A stretch of DNA of 64,000 bases from Lamellibrachia satsuma (GCA_033239005.1 BSQZ01000078.1:2022042-2086041), one strand, 5' to 3'; shown: positions 35,061-49,599, numbered from the stretch's first letter. Notes: generated by a model not told the origin, from the sequence alone. A program made the numbers and translations.

Positions 35061-38030
35061 ACAAAGAGACAACAGAAACATTATCAGTGCAATCACAGTC
35101 ATCACTTACAGTAAGATAACATCAGTCAGAGAGTCAGACATCAACAGACAATGACACTGTTCCATCATTTCTCCATCACTCACACACACTTTCATCTCTT
35201 CCTTAGACTTAAACACTGACAATATTCCATTGTGTTCTAAGACCTTTATCAGCTAACCCATTAACCAACACAGCAGGGTGATACATATCACCCCATTCCT
35301 ACAGAACAAAATTAATGTTTATTGCATCAGTGTCTTCAAAAGAATGATGTACCAGTTAGTCACATTAGCGCTTTCAATGGTTCACTTGTCATAAGTCATG
35401 TATACTCTTTCAGTATGTATATATCTTGCTGTACACAAATGTATTTTCTGTTACTTATCTATATAATGGACATGTGATATGTTCCCTCTTTATTTGGTAT
35501 GCGATAGGTCCTCCCTTTGTTTGAGAACAATGTAAAAGTTCAAACAATTAACATTTTACCATAGCGAACAACACACATACCCAGTGGATATAGTGCATAT
35601 AGTTGTATTTACCTTCTGACTGCACAGACAATGCACAATGTAAATATGACATAACAATAACCTGTCATGTTTAAATAACAGAAATAACACTTTGTGATTT
35701 TCAACTGCTGCTTGAAAGAAGCTAAATGTTTGCACACAACCACTCAAACTGTCAGCGGGTGAAGAGGGGGACAGCAATCCACATTACATCACCAACAATG
35801 AACAAGTCTGTCAAACTTGCCTCAGGGGACAAGATTCCTTCAATGCAGGCTTTGTTCCTGAGCACCTATAGAACAGGTCTGGGAGGCAGTAATCTGCAAT
35901 ATCATGATTGGTTTCCAAAATGTAGAATTTCCAACTGAATGGTGCAAAGAAATATCCAATGTGCAGAGAGAAAGGGTTAATGATTACATGCAATTGGTCG
36001 CATATGCAATCGCAGCAGTTTGAGAAGACCCCTAAGATACCAGAATTCTTTTAAAAATCTACAATAATCTACTATGTCCCAAGATAGGCTACGAATGAAT
36101 GATTCTCAAAACTTGTGTACACATTTTACATGCTACCACTCGATTTACACCAGATAACTTTAATAAAAAGAGACATTTAAAATGCATAATCTGTGTTTAA
36201 TACATAGCATATATGGCCATGAAATTGACATAATTACTAGAGAGCACACACATGCATGCATGCATGTATGCATGCACACAAGGCCAGCACACACAGTCAT
36301 AAACTCATGGGTCTTCACAACCTTTGAATGAAATTCTGCACCTTGCAGTAAAAACAGCAGAGTTGACAGATAAGCTGAATTGCTGTCTGACAGATAAGCT
36401 ACATTGCTGTCTAACAGATAAGCTTTACTATATGGAGCAAGTGAATGACTTGTACTAGGGCTAAGTAAACTGCACATATTTAAAGACAGCCTTGGCTAAG
36501 ACAGGTAGTGGAAAATTTACACAGCACTGATAACATGTCAACAAATACAGGTATGTAATTATGCCACTAAGAATCGTGTCTTCGTGATCGCAACAGATAG
36601 AAAGCCAATAGAAGTCAAAAGAAGATAGCCAATGGGGAGAGACAGTCTTCAAGAACCCAAGCTTAGACAGTTTCTATAATAACCAGTGTATAATTCAAAG
36701 AAAAAAAACTTTAATTTGATAACTGAAATGAACAAATCTGTCATATTCAACGTAAATTTTACAACCCCATGTTTTTGTCTGCTATAGTTTATGCTATAGT
36801 TTATTTTAATAAAAACTCCACACCACACCTGGAAGTTTACAGCTGAAAGCAGTTCTGCAGATTACCAGTTCCACAGATGTGAGAGGACATCAGAGGGAGT
36901 CGCTAATCAACAGTTGTCTTGTCTCTAGATGACAGGATGCCAGATGGTTGAGTATCACTGAATACACCCTGTCTGGCTCCTACTTGTGGTCCTAGTGATG
37001 GTGAAATCATTACACTGCTGCAACTAGACCAGATGTGCCACCCAGATCCAGCAACAGATGTTACACCAGTTACAAACTAGCAAAGTCATACTCCAGTGCA
37101 AAAATGGAAGGATACAATAAATAAAGTAGAAGTTCAACAGAAAATGACTTGAAATTGTTCCTGCTTGAAGTACTGTATAAATAAATGGCCTGATCAAGCT
37201 GCAATCTGGTCACATGTGACAGTGTTAGCTTGTCACACATGACGATACTGCCTTGTTGAAACCCTGCTTTACAAATATATTCACAATAACTAACATCGTT
37301 GAACGGACTGACGTTCTGGTTTCTTGCAATGTCATACTTGACAGGACTGCATTTCATGAAAATCAGTCTGCTGACGATGGCCATGTGAAGTGGCCAACAT
37401 ATTGTTATATATAAATATTAAGCATCGGAACTAACATCAAATGAGTTTGTTGAGAGGTAGTTATGTCAAATAAATAAATAAATAACATTATTGTAAGCTC
37501 ATAGCAATTGCATAGAAAGACACAAAGAGCATGAACTCATGAAACAACACAATCACCAGGTCAATATAATCTTTCATGGGCAGTGACATACAGTCTGGAA
37601 TTGAAGTCCCAACAACACAACGATCCTGCATCCTCCCATAGACACCAGCCTAGCCTGCCTCTGTCCTCCCAGTAATCTATGGTATTATTCCCAGTTCCCT
37701 GTCACACCTAGGACTCCCATTCACAGGAGGCAATGGTGCATTAAACTACTCCAGTTAATCAGCCATGGAGTCTGTGACAGAGAGGCAGCTTTTGTTGACA
37801 GGCCTGGGCAGGAGGGAGACAGCCACAATGCCACTGATTAGTCCTCCCTCTGGGAGGAGGCAGTCCAGGGAAGAAGAAGCAATTGGGTAGGGTAGGATAC
37901 AGACAAAGGTTCACACACAGGATAGTAAACAATGTCACAACATCAACAAAGTGTATGCATTGAGGTGCTTCATAAATATAAAAATTCCAATAAAAAAATT
38001 GGACAGGATTGACCCCACCCGACCAAAAGG
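35061..38030. other. Non-coding region
   Basis: A short ATGCATGC-type repeat lies at about 36246-36275 and an (AAAT)n at about 37470-37485. No exon, RNA gene or element is recognised. Confidence 0.5.
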
Positions 38031-38345
38031 TACATTCTTATATAGCGCTGTATCCAGTCCTTTGGCCTGTTCACAGCACTTCATACTTCACCCCCTGGCA
38101 GACCCGTTCACTCCAAGACAAACTTGACTTCTCTGGGAAGCATTCAGCCTTGCTGCAATTACTACGTGAAGACAATTGATTCACATATACACCACCAAGT
38201 GAACTGGAGCAATGTGAACTGGAGCAATGTGAACTGGAGCAATGTGAACTGGAGCAATGGCCCAAGTTTCAAAATGGCAGCAAGAGGATTCGGACCCAGA
38301 TTTTGTCGATTGAGAGCCAATGTTCTAACCACTGAGCCACACCCC
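38016..38345 (-). mobile_element. tRNA-derived SINE with internal 15-bp expansion
   Basis: On the minus strand the head carries a perfect A box (TGGCTCAGTGG) and a near-perfect B box (GGTCCGAATCC, one base from GGTTCGAATCC), about 45 bases apart, as in a Pol III promoter of tRNA origin. The tail region has CAGCGCTATATAAGAATGTA, like the 3' region of widespread invertebrate SINEs. Four 15-bp units (GTGAACTGGAGCAAT on plus) at 38201-38260 expand the body. It is transcribed by RNA polymerase III and moved by LINE proteins in relatives. It does not fold as a normal tRNA gene, so it is not a tRNA. Confidence 0.7.
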
Positions 38346-41300
38346 TACCCAAAAACAAAACATTGGATAATTAGAGGCATTGTACACGTATTGCAGATGC
38401 AGTAAATGGAAAACCAATTGTTCAATCAAGGAAAAAACAATTTAAAAAAAAAAACAAAAAAAAAACAATGACACATCTAATTCTTTTTTATTTAAACTAA
38501 CATGAAAATGTACAAATGTAATGCTATCAATCTCACCCTATGGAATCCTAACTGTGAGTGTGAAGAGAACCTTGATAGACAGGTCAGCGTGAACAAAAAT
38601 CTTGACCCTGCTAGTCAATGTGAACTGAACCTTAATCGTGCAGATAGTTCTCACCTGTAGCTCATACCAGGATAGTTTTGATGACTGACAGGTCCACCTG
38701 CTTTTAATAGGCACTTATCCCTGGCTATTCTACCACCTGAATCGTTCATTATAATCAACTGCATATATCAAGAGCAGTTTCGGCATCACAAAGGTGCACT
38801 TGCAAATGGGGACACGTTTGCCAACGAGAGTGGTTCAGATACTGCAATATTGTAAGATGTTATCACCACCATACAGAACATGAATCTCTTACACCGCCCC
38901 TAAATAACACATTTCAAACCAACAGCATTCCTACGTGGCGTCAGTGTGTAGATATCTGCATAGATAAAGCTTACCATCACTGTTGCTGACCACAGAGTGA
39001 CCACATGTTGATAGTCACAGGAAACAACTAATTGTGGTCAACAACCGGGCCAGTAAACAACCTGTATTTCTAGGTATGTCACCAACAAGCTATGTTGCTT
39101 CATCGCGTCTTTCGTGGAGTCTTTACAAACTCCACACAAAAATACAGATTTTTAGTAAACAAAAGTGCAGTTACTGAATTTTTTTATGTCAGGTTGCTTG
39201 TTTAATAAAAACGACTTATTCTAGTGACCAACCAACAATTTCTGTCCGATTTAACATCATTAATTTTATTACACATCAATTTGTGTTTTGTCTAAATAAA
39301 ATTGGGAACAAGATCTCAAAGAAGAAAACTCAGTTTGGCTATGGTTGATTGATAGACACACATCTGGAAAGTTGGACCAAAAATGTGCAGCTATTCAGAC
39401 TGTACAGGTAATATGTCAAACATCTTGTTACTGACAACAAACTGACACATGCACACAGTGATATGTGGAGGCGCGATCAATCACGCTCCTTCTCATAAAG
39501 AACATGCTGTAGGAACATTCAACTTACACAGGGCTACCCCATTTGTGTATAAGTAAAATATAAAATGAGAAGACAAACGGGACATTGAGTAATTTGAAAG
39601 GTCATTGTTTGAGATGGGGAGAACCTGTGTGGAAGATGGACCAGTAGAACAGCTGGGAACGTGGGAGAGAATAACAAGCCAGATAGGAAGACCAAGTTCT
39701 TGTTTTTTTTCAGGTAGACAAGATGCATTATGGGTTTATACTACGATTTCACCTTTCAATCGTCCACCACTGCTATGACTGCTGGGTCACCAAATAACGC
39801 AATAACATATTAAGAGTTTAAGACTACACTTAGCACTTTCTTTCATGAAAGTTCAGGATTACGCAGCATCCAAAACAACATCCAACTATGTAAATCACCC
39901 AGCAAACTACGAACATTTATCTCTGCGGGGAGCGCAGGATAAACAAACTGATTTACCAGCAGCAAAACACAACTACCAATAAAGAACACTCATTCATAAT
40001 TCATCCCCTGTTGTGGCTGTACTTCTGATTCATAAGAATGATTCACAACATTGTTAACTTTGATTCACACAAACAGGAGCCAGCTACTTACATTTACCAG
40101 AGACGTACGTAATGCCTGAAACGGCTTCTGTGCAGTATAATCCAGTATCTGGTGCTATATCGATAACATCGGTCTCTTGTGTGAGCATTGACACTCTATC
40201 AACTACAGGCATCCTATGTTCAACCAGCCAGTCACTTTCTGTGATTACAAAATCACAGACTGCCCAGTACAGTGACATAGCAATCATCATATTCATGAAA
40301 CACATGACACACCCACACTAACCTCAGCAGAACTGACTGTCAATGGTTCTCACGAAACAATGTTATTTAAGACGCATCTAGAATATCTGCTTTCTTCCCA
40401 CGATGCTTCCTAGCAAAACCATGACATGTCGCCGTCACTAAATAATCTATTCAAAAACACTGGATAAAAATAAGGTTACGACTTACTGCCAGCAGACTGT
40501 CATTCAAATAGACCAGAAGATTGAGTTTGGTTAAGGAAATATTAAATTACGCTAAGAAATGTTGGAAGCAGCAATTGGGTTCTTTCAGTACTTTAGGATT
40601 AGCTTAGTCCTGGGTTTAACAAATCTGAGGACTAACTAATCATGTGACTAAGTTAATCCACTGCCTGGCATACAGCCCTATATTGTCACAGCTGACATAA
40701 ACTGTGAATTATTCTTGTAACCATACAATCAAGCACAGAACTAACTACATCACACTGAATGCAGATGGGATTCAAGCTGGGTAAACTATTCTTTTAGTCA
40801 ATTTAATCATATTTTAGTCTAAATTACTGCATTTAATTAGCTTAACTAGCAGGAGAAACTCAACTTTGTGAATCATGGCAGGTCTGAAGCCTCTCGGCTA
40901 TAGAAAATGCGTCACTATCAAATATATTAAAATTTAATACATTTAACTGTTAATGATTATTATTTTATTTATTATTCAAAAGATAAATTTAAACTCTTAA
41001 TCAATTTAACAAATTATTTCACAAGATCAATTTCCATTTCACCTATGATGAAAGTTGGGTGCACCACGTGGACATAGGAGGATCATCAGTGTCATTCACA
41101 CTGATCCTGGGAGTGGATCATCTACTTCCATTGGCATGGCCACACAGGAAGATCTCAGGATACTGGCGTCACAGTTTTTCATCAAGTTGTGGTCGAGTAT
41201 TTAGTGACACGTCAGACTGCAGACTGATATTTTCCCCCGTTTCTCGACCATAATATTTGTGGACCCATTGTTTCAGTGGTGTTGGACCTGTTTCCTTACA

Positions 41301-43663
41301 TACCTGCCCACAGCAACTGCTCGTGCCTCTACAAGCAATGATGGTTGATTTTTCCAACTGAACATCAAACTTGCAATAATGCTTTAATGACATTACTCAT
41401 AACTTTCACGTTGATGTGCCGCCGAATGCCAGCTTCCGAGAATTTAGGCATGACAGAAGGTTTACATCCACAGAAACTCCCAAAACCACAAAACTAGTAA
41501 AATAATGAAAATTACCAGTTCTCCTGCGTCAAGGTTTAACATCTGATGACGAGGCATTCGTTATTGCCACACATCACAGCGAGAACTTGATCACCACTGC
41601 ACAACCCAATAATGAGCCCGGATTGATCCATAGACTGTTGCAACAAGCCATTTAGTGATTAATGCGTGGACATGATAGAGCTTTCACTGCAATCAAACAG
41701 CCTGTGTGGATTAATGGCTACTGGCTTTACGATGTGTGGTCTGTAAATTTTGTGGGAACAGCGATATTCACTATAGCAAGTGATATACATTATATCATTT
41801 CCTGGGTGCATTGATTTCCTTTACCCGCTTTCACAGCACATTAAAAATCAATTAACTGACCCGATGAGTGAAAATGTGAAATTCATGAAAATGACTTGCT
41901 TATCTTGTTTTTCTTAGAAAAATTACACCCAAAGTTGAGTTGCCCCTAAATTTTTACACAGCCAGTTGAGTGAATATGAAATGTTAGTGTGTTCTGCAGA
42001 ATAGCCACTGTGCGATATGCCAGTGGTCCGAGCTGTTCATTGCCATTGAGTTGAAACTTCCACAGAAAACAACATTACTAAGTTATCCGATGCAAGAAAT
42101 TCACACCTCACACGCAATGCTCACTTTCCTAGAGACTGTGGGTAATGGTGGACAGATCCTGACTACAGTATGTGTCCACATGCAATGGTCTTTCCTGTGG
42201 AAAAATGGCTACCCAGCTCTTGAAAATGTGGGTCATCCCAAGCACCAGCATTTACATGAAGACCCCTAAACAACAACACTATAAAATTATGCCTAATCAA
42301 CAGAAAATGACAGTTAACATTTTAAGCTTCTTTCTCTCTGGCAAGACTGGATACGAATCAAATGATACAGGTGTGCAATCTTTTGTCCACATCTAAACAT
42401 CTGCCGCGGTACTTGTGTTACTCAACGTGACTCTCAAGTATTGTCACTGAACTTAACATACAACAACATACCTGCTTTCTAAAATCTGCTTCTACAATTG
42501 CATGTTATTTTTAGTCTGGATCGTAATACAATCAACATGGTTGCTCCTACTGGTATAGCGGTATTAATAAGTCCTGCTTAATACCTGGCTCCATTACCAT
42601 TGGTGAAATTAAAGTCAATCTGACTAAGTAACTTGTCGAATTGGTATTTTACCAAGGTCTGTCAACTGTATAATAAGCAAGAATTGTTTTAAGTACCAAT
42701 AAAAAGCTAACGTGCACAGTACATTGCAAACATATTAAAACAAGGAAATTTAAAATAAAGCATGAATACTTAATCATCCAGACGGCTGTCATCTTGAGTA
42801 GAGAATCCACTAAACGACCAGACCAGGTGCTGGCAATACATACAAGTAGACTCTACCCTACTCAATGCCCTGGTTCCATGGGAAGATGACATCAGCATCA
42901 GACAAGTTTCAGATAAATTTAGCATGTCTGCATAATAAAGAGACAGCATAGTTTTGTTCCAGATAATATGTGATGTCGGCCGGTAATGAATTACCATTAA
43001 GAAGCCAAACAGTGATAACTGGACTCACAAAGAGCCTGTGATGTCAGCAGTTTTGATAAGGTCACTGTTCATAGAACCTCTGTAGCGTGTGTGTCGTGCT
43101 AAGGACAGGACCAAACAATGTCTATGTCAAACTCAAACAAGTAAATTTATTTCCGACACTGTGTCCCTCTTGTGACCAATCATTTACCTCTGCACAAGCT
43201 GTATACTGAAATTCAAATGTTGTAGGAAAAGTGTCAGACCACGACTGATGGGAGAACAGTGTAGAGGGATGTAAGACAGACAGAGCATGCTGACAATTGG
43301 AGGGAGACGGCTGTGGACAGGAAGAAGTGGAATGGGATAACAGCCGGGGCAGTGCAGCAGTACGTGAACTAGCCACACCCCTTTATAAACAGCACAACAA
43401 GGAAGGACACACACAGAACTGATGTTACATTAACATGTTACATAAAGATCATGTGACCCTGCTGTTTATATGACCACATGTCATTTCATAAATTTATATC
43501 TAAACACAAATGTTAAGATTGTCATTAAATTTATTTGCAGCGTTAACTCACCCCTGGAGATCCAGAACAACGAATCCATTGATCGGCCTCTGCCTGGGTG
43601 TTTCTATGCACTTGAACCAACTACAGGAACCAGAGGTGTGCCTGAACAGAATCTACCATGTGT
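38346..43663. other. Long non-coding region
   Basis: An A-rich tract lies at 38437-38468. Minus-strand open frames at 40084-40305 and 41169-41393 are each followed by a GT that could be a donor, but I find no family similarity or partner exon. I see nothing else supportable. Confidence 0.45.
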
Positions 43664-43858
43664 TTACATTCTGACTAACTGCTCCCAAGGCAGCCGGGAG
43701 ACTTTAGATGTCAAGATGTCTGTACACTGTAGAGTAGAGCAGTGGCACCAGAATACACGGCACACATCTGGACGGAATACAGCTGCCCTGTGAACTTGGA
43801 AACAAGACTGAGCAATGGCAAGCATCAACAATATAGTTAGCATTAGCTTGCACCCCAT
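43664..43858 (-). CDS. Possible small secreted cysteine-containing peptide (64 codons)
   Basis: I do not recognise this ORF. From the internal ATG it begins MGCKLMLTILLMLAIAQSCF, which looks like a cleavable signal peptide with a hydrophobic core of about 13 residues. The mature part would carry four closely spaced cysteines (CRVFWCHCSTLQC, spacing C-x4-C-x-C-x4-C) near residues 33-45, and ends ...WEQLVRM. It is a single exon with no promoter, poly(A) site or relative seen nearby. An open frame of this length occurs often by chance, and the opposite strand is also open over most of it. Function is unknown, and I would treat it as hypothetical. Confidence 0.2.
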   Translation of the reverse strand: MGCKLMLTILLMLAIAQSCFQVHRAAVFRPDVCRVFWCHCSTLQCTDILTSKVSRLPWEQLVRM

Positions 43859-43921
43859 ATTTTCCAGTAAAAAAGCCACAGTGACCCCCCCGGGGAGTGG
43901 CTCACCACTCAACTTATCCAC

Positions 43922-44113
43922 TATTTCCAGTGTTCTCTGACAGGTAGGAAAGCATATATTGGGTGAGCAGTAACGTAAATAACTCTAATTAACTACTTTT
44001 GTGGTTTTGCAGTAAATCGAAGGCCAATGTTACAATGAGGCGAAGGTACACAGAAAGAGGCGAGTGGATGTCGGGACTTATGAGGAAGCTGCCCTCAAAG
44101 TTAGCATATTAGG

Positions 44114-44168
<55 letters not shown>

Positions 44169-47100
44169 TTGGGGACAGATCATACATTGGATTGATCTGC
44201 CATTACCCCTGATTCCACTGGAAAGTGTACACTGTGGTATGTACATTTGTAACCCACTTAAACCTCAGTTTGGCAAAAGAATGATTTATTAGCATACACA
44301 TGTTCTGGTCCAACTAAGAAAGTAACTGCTACTTCTATTCATGCAACTGATAGTAGCGGACCATAACCGATTGTGCGTAAAACACCTGGTCACATGTTGC
44401 CAAGGTTACTGCGAAGCAACAAACCAGGACCACACAGAAAGCGTATATGTCTAATTCTAGTTTAAAGGCTTGTCACAAGACAACATTTACTAATGAAATA
44501 TGCCTGATAGATTCCCCGCCATTCACCCCGAGGCTCCCAAGTATTCAAATCAAATAAAAAATACTTCATTGTCTGTCTTAAAACAATACATTTTTAAACA
44601 GACTCATCCATTGATTAATTAATTTCCTCTGTCAATTATAAAAAATAAAACACATACACAAACAACCAATATTATTGCATACACATGTTGTAAAGTTTAC
44701 ACACATGTGAAGTTTACGAGTAAAATATCTATGAATAACACATAAGAATATGTTAAAAAGAAAACTAGCTACAATGTATACAACATGAACAGAGACTAAA
44801 TCTAAATGTTCACAGAGCATACAAGGGGCACTAAAAATTATCAAGCCCAGCTTATCACTGAACATCACAGAAGGGCACTAGTACTGCAATACCTGCATTG
44901 TCAAAACATACAGTGATAAGAAGTGATGCAAACAATGTTTGGTACATGCAGATTAAAGCAATGAATTAAATGATGAGTACATAATATAAACTTGCGTGTA
45001 TACATTGTCTCCACCACCACCCCACAAAAACATCAGCTCTTCTGACACGTCACTTGAGTGCAGCATTCAAGACAGCAAAGCAGTAGGTACAAATGACTTA
45101 TTGGAGATGGATAAGACAGCTATGATGACAAATTATCATCATCGTCTTTGACATTCTGTAAATGACATGCTGTAAATGTGTAACTCCCTCGAATTATTAC
45201 AGAGACACAGCCACTGCCAGCCAGTAACACAACATCAAGACTACAAAAACAACTCATAAAGGAAATATTCTTGGCTGCATAACAATAAATTTATTTATTA
45301 TATCGCACAGTTTCCACGACAGCTCAGTGTGCTTTAATGCATAAAATAAGATATAAAAATACATAGAAAACTATGTTAAAAGTAGTAACATTAACTTAAA
45401 GTAAAATAATTTTATAAATGTGTAATTAGAAATAAAACATAGATTTCTGCTCAATAGCATTAAAACATAAATAGACTGATACAAGATTAGGTTCAGACTG
45501 ACAGTGGCATAGACTGAGTGGCGGCTTGACCAGGCCCTTGTGCAGTGTGAAGGAGACAGACAGAAGGCGTTGGACAAGGCGTGGTCGGCAGACAAAGAGG
45601 CTGTGCTAATGTAGGCAGACTGGTCAACCATTCACTCAGCTGACCAGCCATTAGGGGAGGTAGACAGATGCTGTATTAGCTTTGAAAGTCATCATGGAGT
45701 CAGGCACTATACAAAAGCATGTTTACATATATTGCCCCATGGAACAGAGGTGGAACAGAACAGCCATGTCTTTCTTATTTTAGTTATTCATTACTCAAAA
45801 TTTTGCCTGCGGTTTAGAAATGTGCATCTTAATAGTTTGTATTTATGTAATAATTGTAGCTACATGGCTGCTCCGAGTGCTATCTACATAACACAAGTTT
45901 ACAATAAAACCTTTGCACCTTTAAACAGTGGACAGGTAATTTTACTTCCAGGGGTTAAGGTTTCTTTAACTAAGACACTTTTTTAATTTTTGTTGTTGTT
46001 AAAGATTCAGGGGCAAATATTTTCCATGGACAAACACCATCCTGCTGAGGACAAATTTAGTTGCACAGGATGCAAAAGAACAATTAATTTAGCAAACACT
46101 GGGGATAGAAAACTAGTTTCAATAGCTCCACACACCCCTTATAAATCAAATGCCTGACCTCTAATTCCTGTAGATCTAGTACATGATATACAAGTCTACT
46201 TGTTAGTTTAATGTGTAGTTAGCTAGAGATGCAATGACTTGTGTGTATCTTAATGGTTGTAACTTGATTACTTTATCATATAACATCTTTGACCTACTAC
46301 TGATTTAAAGATACCCTCAACAGGTCCTCTAGTGGTGTGACCTGCAGGTCATGTGAACAGTTTTATTTTGACAGGAATGAAAAGGTCAAACGTGACATAT
46401 ACATGGACCTATATACAGTATGATCAAACATAAACTGACTAAACATTAGAAAACCACACTGATAAAAATTGTAATGACAAATATGTGTTATTATACCTGT
46501 AATTATATATTACATATTTTATCACAGAACTGTAGTAATAGTAATAAAGGCTTATTTTATTCATGGTAAACCTGTAATCATGTCATGCTTATCATATTTG
46601 ATTTTTCAATGAGCAGTCACAAACACTCTTACATCCAGTTATACCAATTAAGTGAGAACTGGCTGGCTACACCATTTCCCCTGTGCGGAAAACTGTTTAC
46701 TTCCACTGGTACAGATACTAGATAGAAGACTAGTAGGGTATATGACTTTTGATGTCTCATCCAATTAAAATGCATACAAATTTTTTCATGATTAACAAAT
46801 TAAATGAAAGTAAAAGCAACGTAACAATAATCAATGTAAAATGCCCATTAGTTTTATACAAAACCATCCCTAACTGAAGTGTTTAAACAGCCTTAAACAA
46901 ACTGTGGCCAAAAACAAGCACTCATGACAACTTGACAGCGTTGATAGAGACATCTGCATACTGACAGACCAGAAATAACTACCTGTCTCTCCATACAAAG
47001 CTCTACTGTCTATGATTAATGAGGTAACAATGTCAGCAGAAAGACTGGTCATATAATTCTGTTAACATGAATTTTTATAACTCAGACTGCGAGTTAATAA

Positions 47101-48623
47101 ACTGTTGCTTTTATGAGATGTTTCATGATATACAACAGCACATAGAAAGTGCATTCAGACATTCATGGTGGTTTACTGGTGTGTTCACTGGTGTGTTCAC
47201 TGCAACCAGGACAATCCAACCAAGCTGCTCAACATATGGCTCCACTGACTAATTGAGTAGGTAAAATAATTGATAATTCTGATTACAATTATTATGTACA
47301 AATAGAAGACAATTTTCATTACCACTACAATACTGTTACATTATTTTCTATAGCTCTGTTGCAAAGGTAAAAAAATACTATTCTAATTTTACTGAAAAAG
47401 GTGTTATTTACTCTAGGTCCAAAAAATTGTCAAGTTGTCTCTGATGGATGGCATTGGCATAACCATTACAGTTTTGGTGATATAACATTCCTACAGTAAT
47501 TTTATATTAGTTCTAACTGAAAACAAATCATGAATAAATTAGTTTAAATTCCTGAAAGGTAAGAGGCAACCTCGAAACGTTGGCATAGTTCTTGCAAGCA
47601 GTTATGTACACGTGACAGCTGAATATGAATGGTATAAGGATGCAGATATTTTCAGGTATCCACGGTCAATTCAAAGTTTTATGCAGCAGGGATTGGGAAT
47701 TAGGTGAAATGACATTGTTTTTTGTTTAGTATCAAACATCAATGTACTGGAATCATCAATGTATTGGGATGGCAGCAACAGATGTGCAATAAAAATCAGG
47801 CTAGATGTTCACATCATAAGTGCACATCGGTGTGTTCTCTGACACGTGGAGTCACTGGAGCCATTCCATAACAATCACTTTTAAAATGACCAATACATTT
47901 TCAGTAGTCACCATCACTAGACTAACTTCGCTGCTTCAATTCTGTGGATCATGGATGCACTCTTGCCAGAATCAGAGGTGCATATTTCATGTGACACAGC
48001 TTACCTTTGCTAACATTCCAAAATATATGGTCTGCTTACAGCCAGTGAAAGTCACATTTCTCTGAAGATAGGAGCTCTGATATTTATAAGGGATTACTCC
48101 AGGGATGCTGCATAACAGTGTAACATGCATTCAGTATAACTGAACCAATTAGGCATTACAGATGCGACTTTGGCTAGTCTTTAGCTTTACTGCATTTCTC
48201 TTGAGTTTTGACTCGATGATGTTACCTACATAAAATGCCCTAGCCTAGGGCTAGGCTAGGCCTAGTGGCTAGTCGGCCTCTAAACCTTGCCTTGGAACTG
48301 GTTATTACACAGAGTGACAGACGTTCACTATCTGGAAGAAATCTATCGGGGTGAAAACACCGAGGAAAAACTTAAGTGACAATCCGTGACGTCGAATGAG
48401 TGGACGGCCCTTCTACTCCCCGTAGGAGTAGAGGGGCCCAAGACTGTTCAAACCAGGCACTTGTGTCTCGAGCGAACACAAGTGAACTACAAACGCAAAA
48501 GTCCCCCTTTTTCGCTACGGTTCTTTCTCGTAATAATCTTCAATCAGCGGCTGCATAAGTAGACTCTAACTAGTGATTAGGTCGAGGAAATATTTCCAAA
48601 ACTATACGCAAACGGTTACTTAC
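43922..48623. other. Non-coding region with a TA/CA microsatellite
   Basis: (TA)n followed by (CA)n lies at 44115-44168. A doubled GGTGTGTTCACT lies at 47174-47200, and CTAGG/CCTAG-rich palindromic sequence at 48238-48275. No gene or element is recognised. Confidence 0.5.
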
Positions 48624-48791
48624 CAGAAGAACCCGAATTGGATGGAAACTCCCGTAGATTACAAACTTCCTCCCACCGTTGTTGATCTTGGCCAGCGTAG
48701 GGTCACGTGGTGCATCAAATTCGCCCAGGTTTGTGTGGCGCCATCTGCCGAGATAGTTTTGGGTATTTGCCAAAGGCGTAGAAGGCGCCAT
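48624..48791 (-). CDS. Candidate first coding exon of an unrecognised gene
   Basis: From an ATG at 48789-48791 the minus strand is open for 56 codons (starts MAPSTPLANTQNYLGRWRHT, ends FHPIRVLL). It then meets a strong donor, CTG|GTAAGTAA, in phase 0. It is more GC-rich than its surroundings and contains the E-box CACGTG. I do not recognise the protein, and no following exon was found downstream on this strand. It could be an alternative upstream exon of SIPA1L, but the in-frame TAA just before that gene's ATG argues against a simple coding splice to it. It could also be chance. Confidence 0.25.
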
Positions 48792-48799
48792 CCATAAAA

Positions 48800-49599
48800 T
48801 ATGATTTACAGAATATTTGTACGAGCGTGTGATTATTTGAGCTAAATGACAAACAAGCTGAACAATTAGCACGTGTAAATCTTTTGTTTATTAATACTGT
48901 TTTAGCTAGCGCAATAAAAGTGTTTTATATTGTATTGTATTTAGTTATTTGCACATAACGCATGCTTTTCGAAACAATTGAACTGCTTTGAGTAAACAAT
49001 TGAGGCCTATGGCAATATGGCTACTATTTATTTAAACAATTAATTGTCTATGTAAATAATTAATTGTGCACGAAAATATTTTAATGTATTTGTGTAAGTA
49101 ATTGTATTTATAAAATACGATTTTATTTATCAAAAGAATTGGAGGAAAGGCGGGCAAAATGGGCCCTCTTTGGTGATGTTTGCGCCCTGTATCGCCTCCA
49201 CATATATGGCGGACAATAGCAACTATTTTACACTGTTTCATTAGGTACTTTTCGTTGCACCCAGTGGTTTGCAGCGTTAATTAATTTTGGAATGGGGTAA
49301 TTTAAATAAGCATATTAACATGTGCCTCTTTTTGCTTGACTTGTTCTCTTTTTGCCCGCTTTAGTCGGGCGAAATGGGTTTCGCCTGCTTGCAATATTAT
49401 ATAAAAATTATGTATGACGATTTTCGTTGCAATGGTTAAAATATTTACGAGATATGCCGAGATATTGTGGTTTATAAATTCATATAGGGCCTACATGTGG
49501 AAACGATCCTCTTTGAACTTTTTTTTAATGAAAACCGGACGTATCGTCACCGTGAAACTAATGAGGAACTAACGCAGTTAATGCCCTCACAACGAGGGT
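48800..49599. other. AT-rich non-coding region
   Basis: It is AT-rich with a few GGGCAAAATGGGCC/GGGCGAAATGGG-like words (about 49152 and 49366). No gene or element is recognised. Confidence 0.45.

Noticed and set aside
38268..38345. tRNA gene
   Set aside because: It has A and B boxes but does not fold with a proper acceptor or anticodon stem and is followed by SINE body sequence, so it was called a SINE.
40084..40305. Minus-strand frame ending near a GTAAATG site
   Set aside because: The donor is weak, no acceptor was found upstream and the peptide is unfamiliar; not enough to call an exon.
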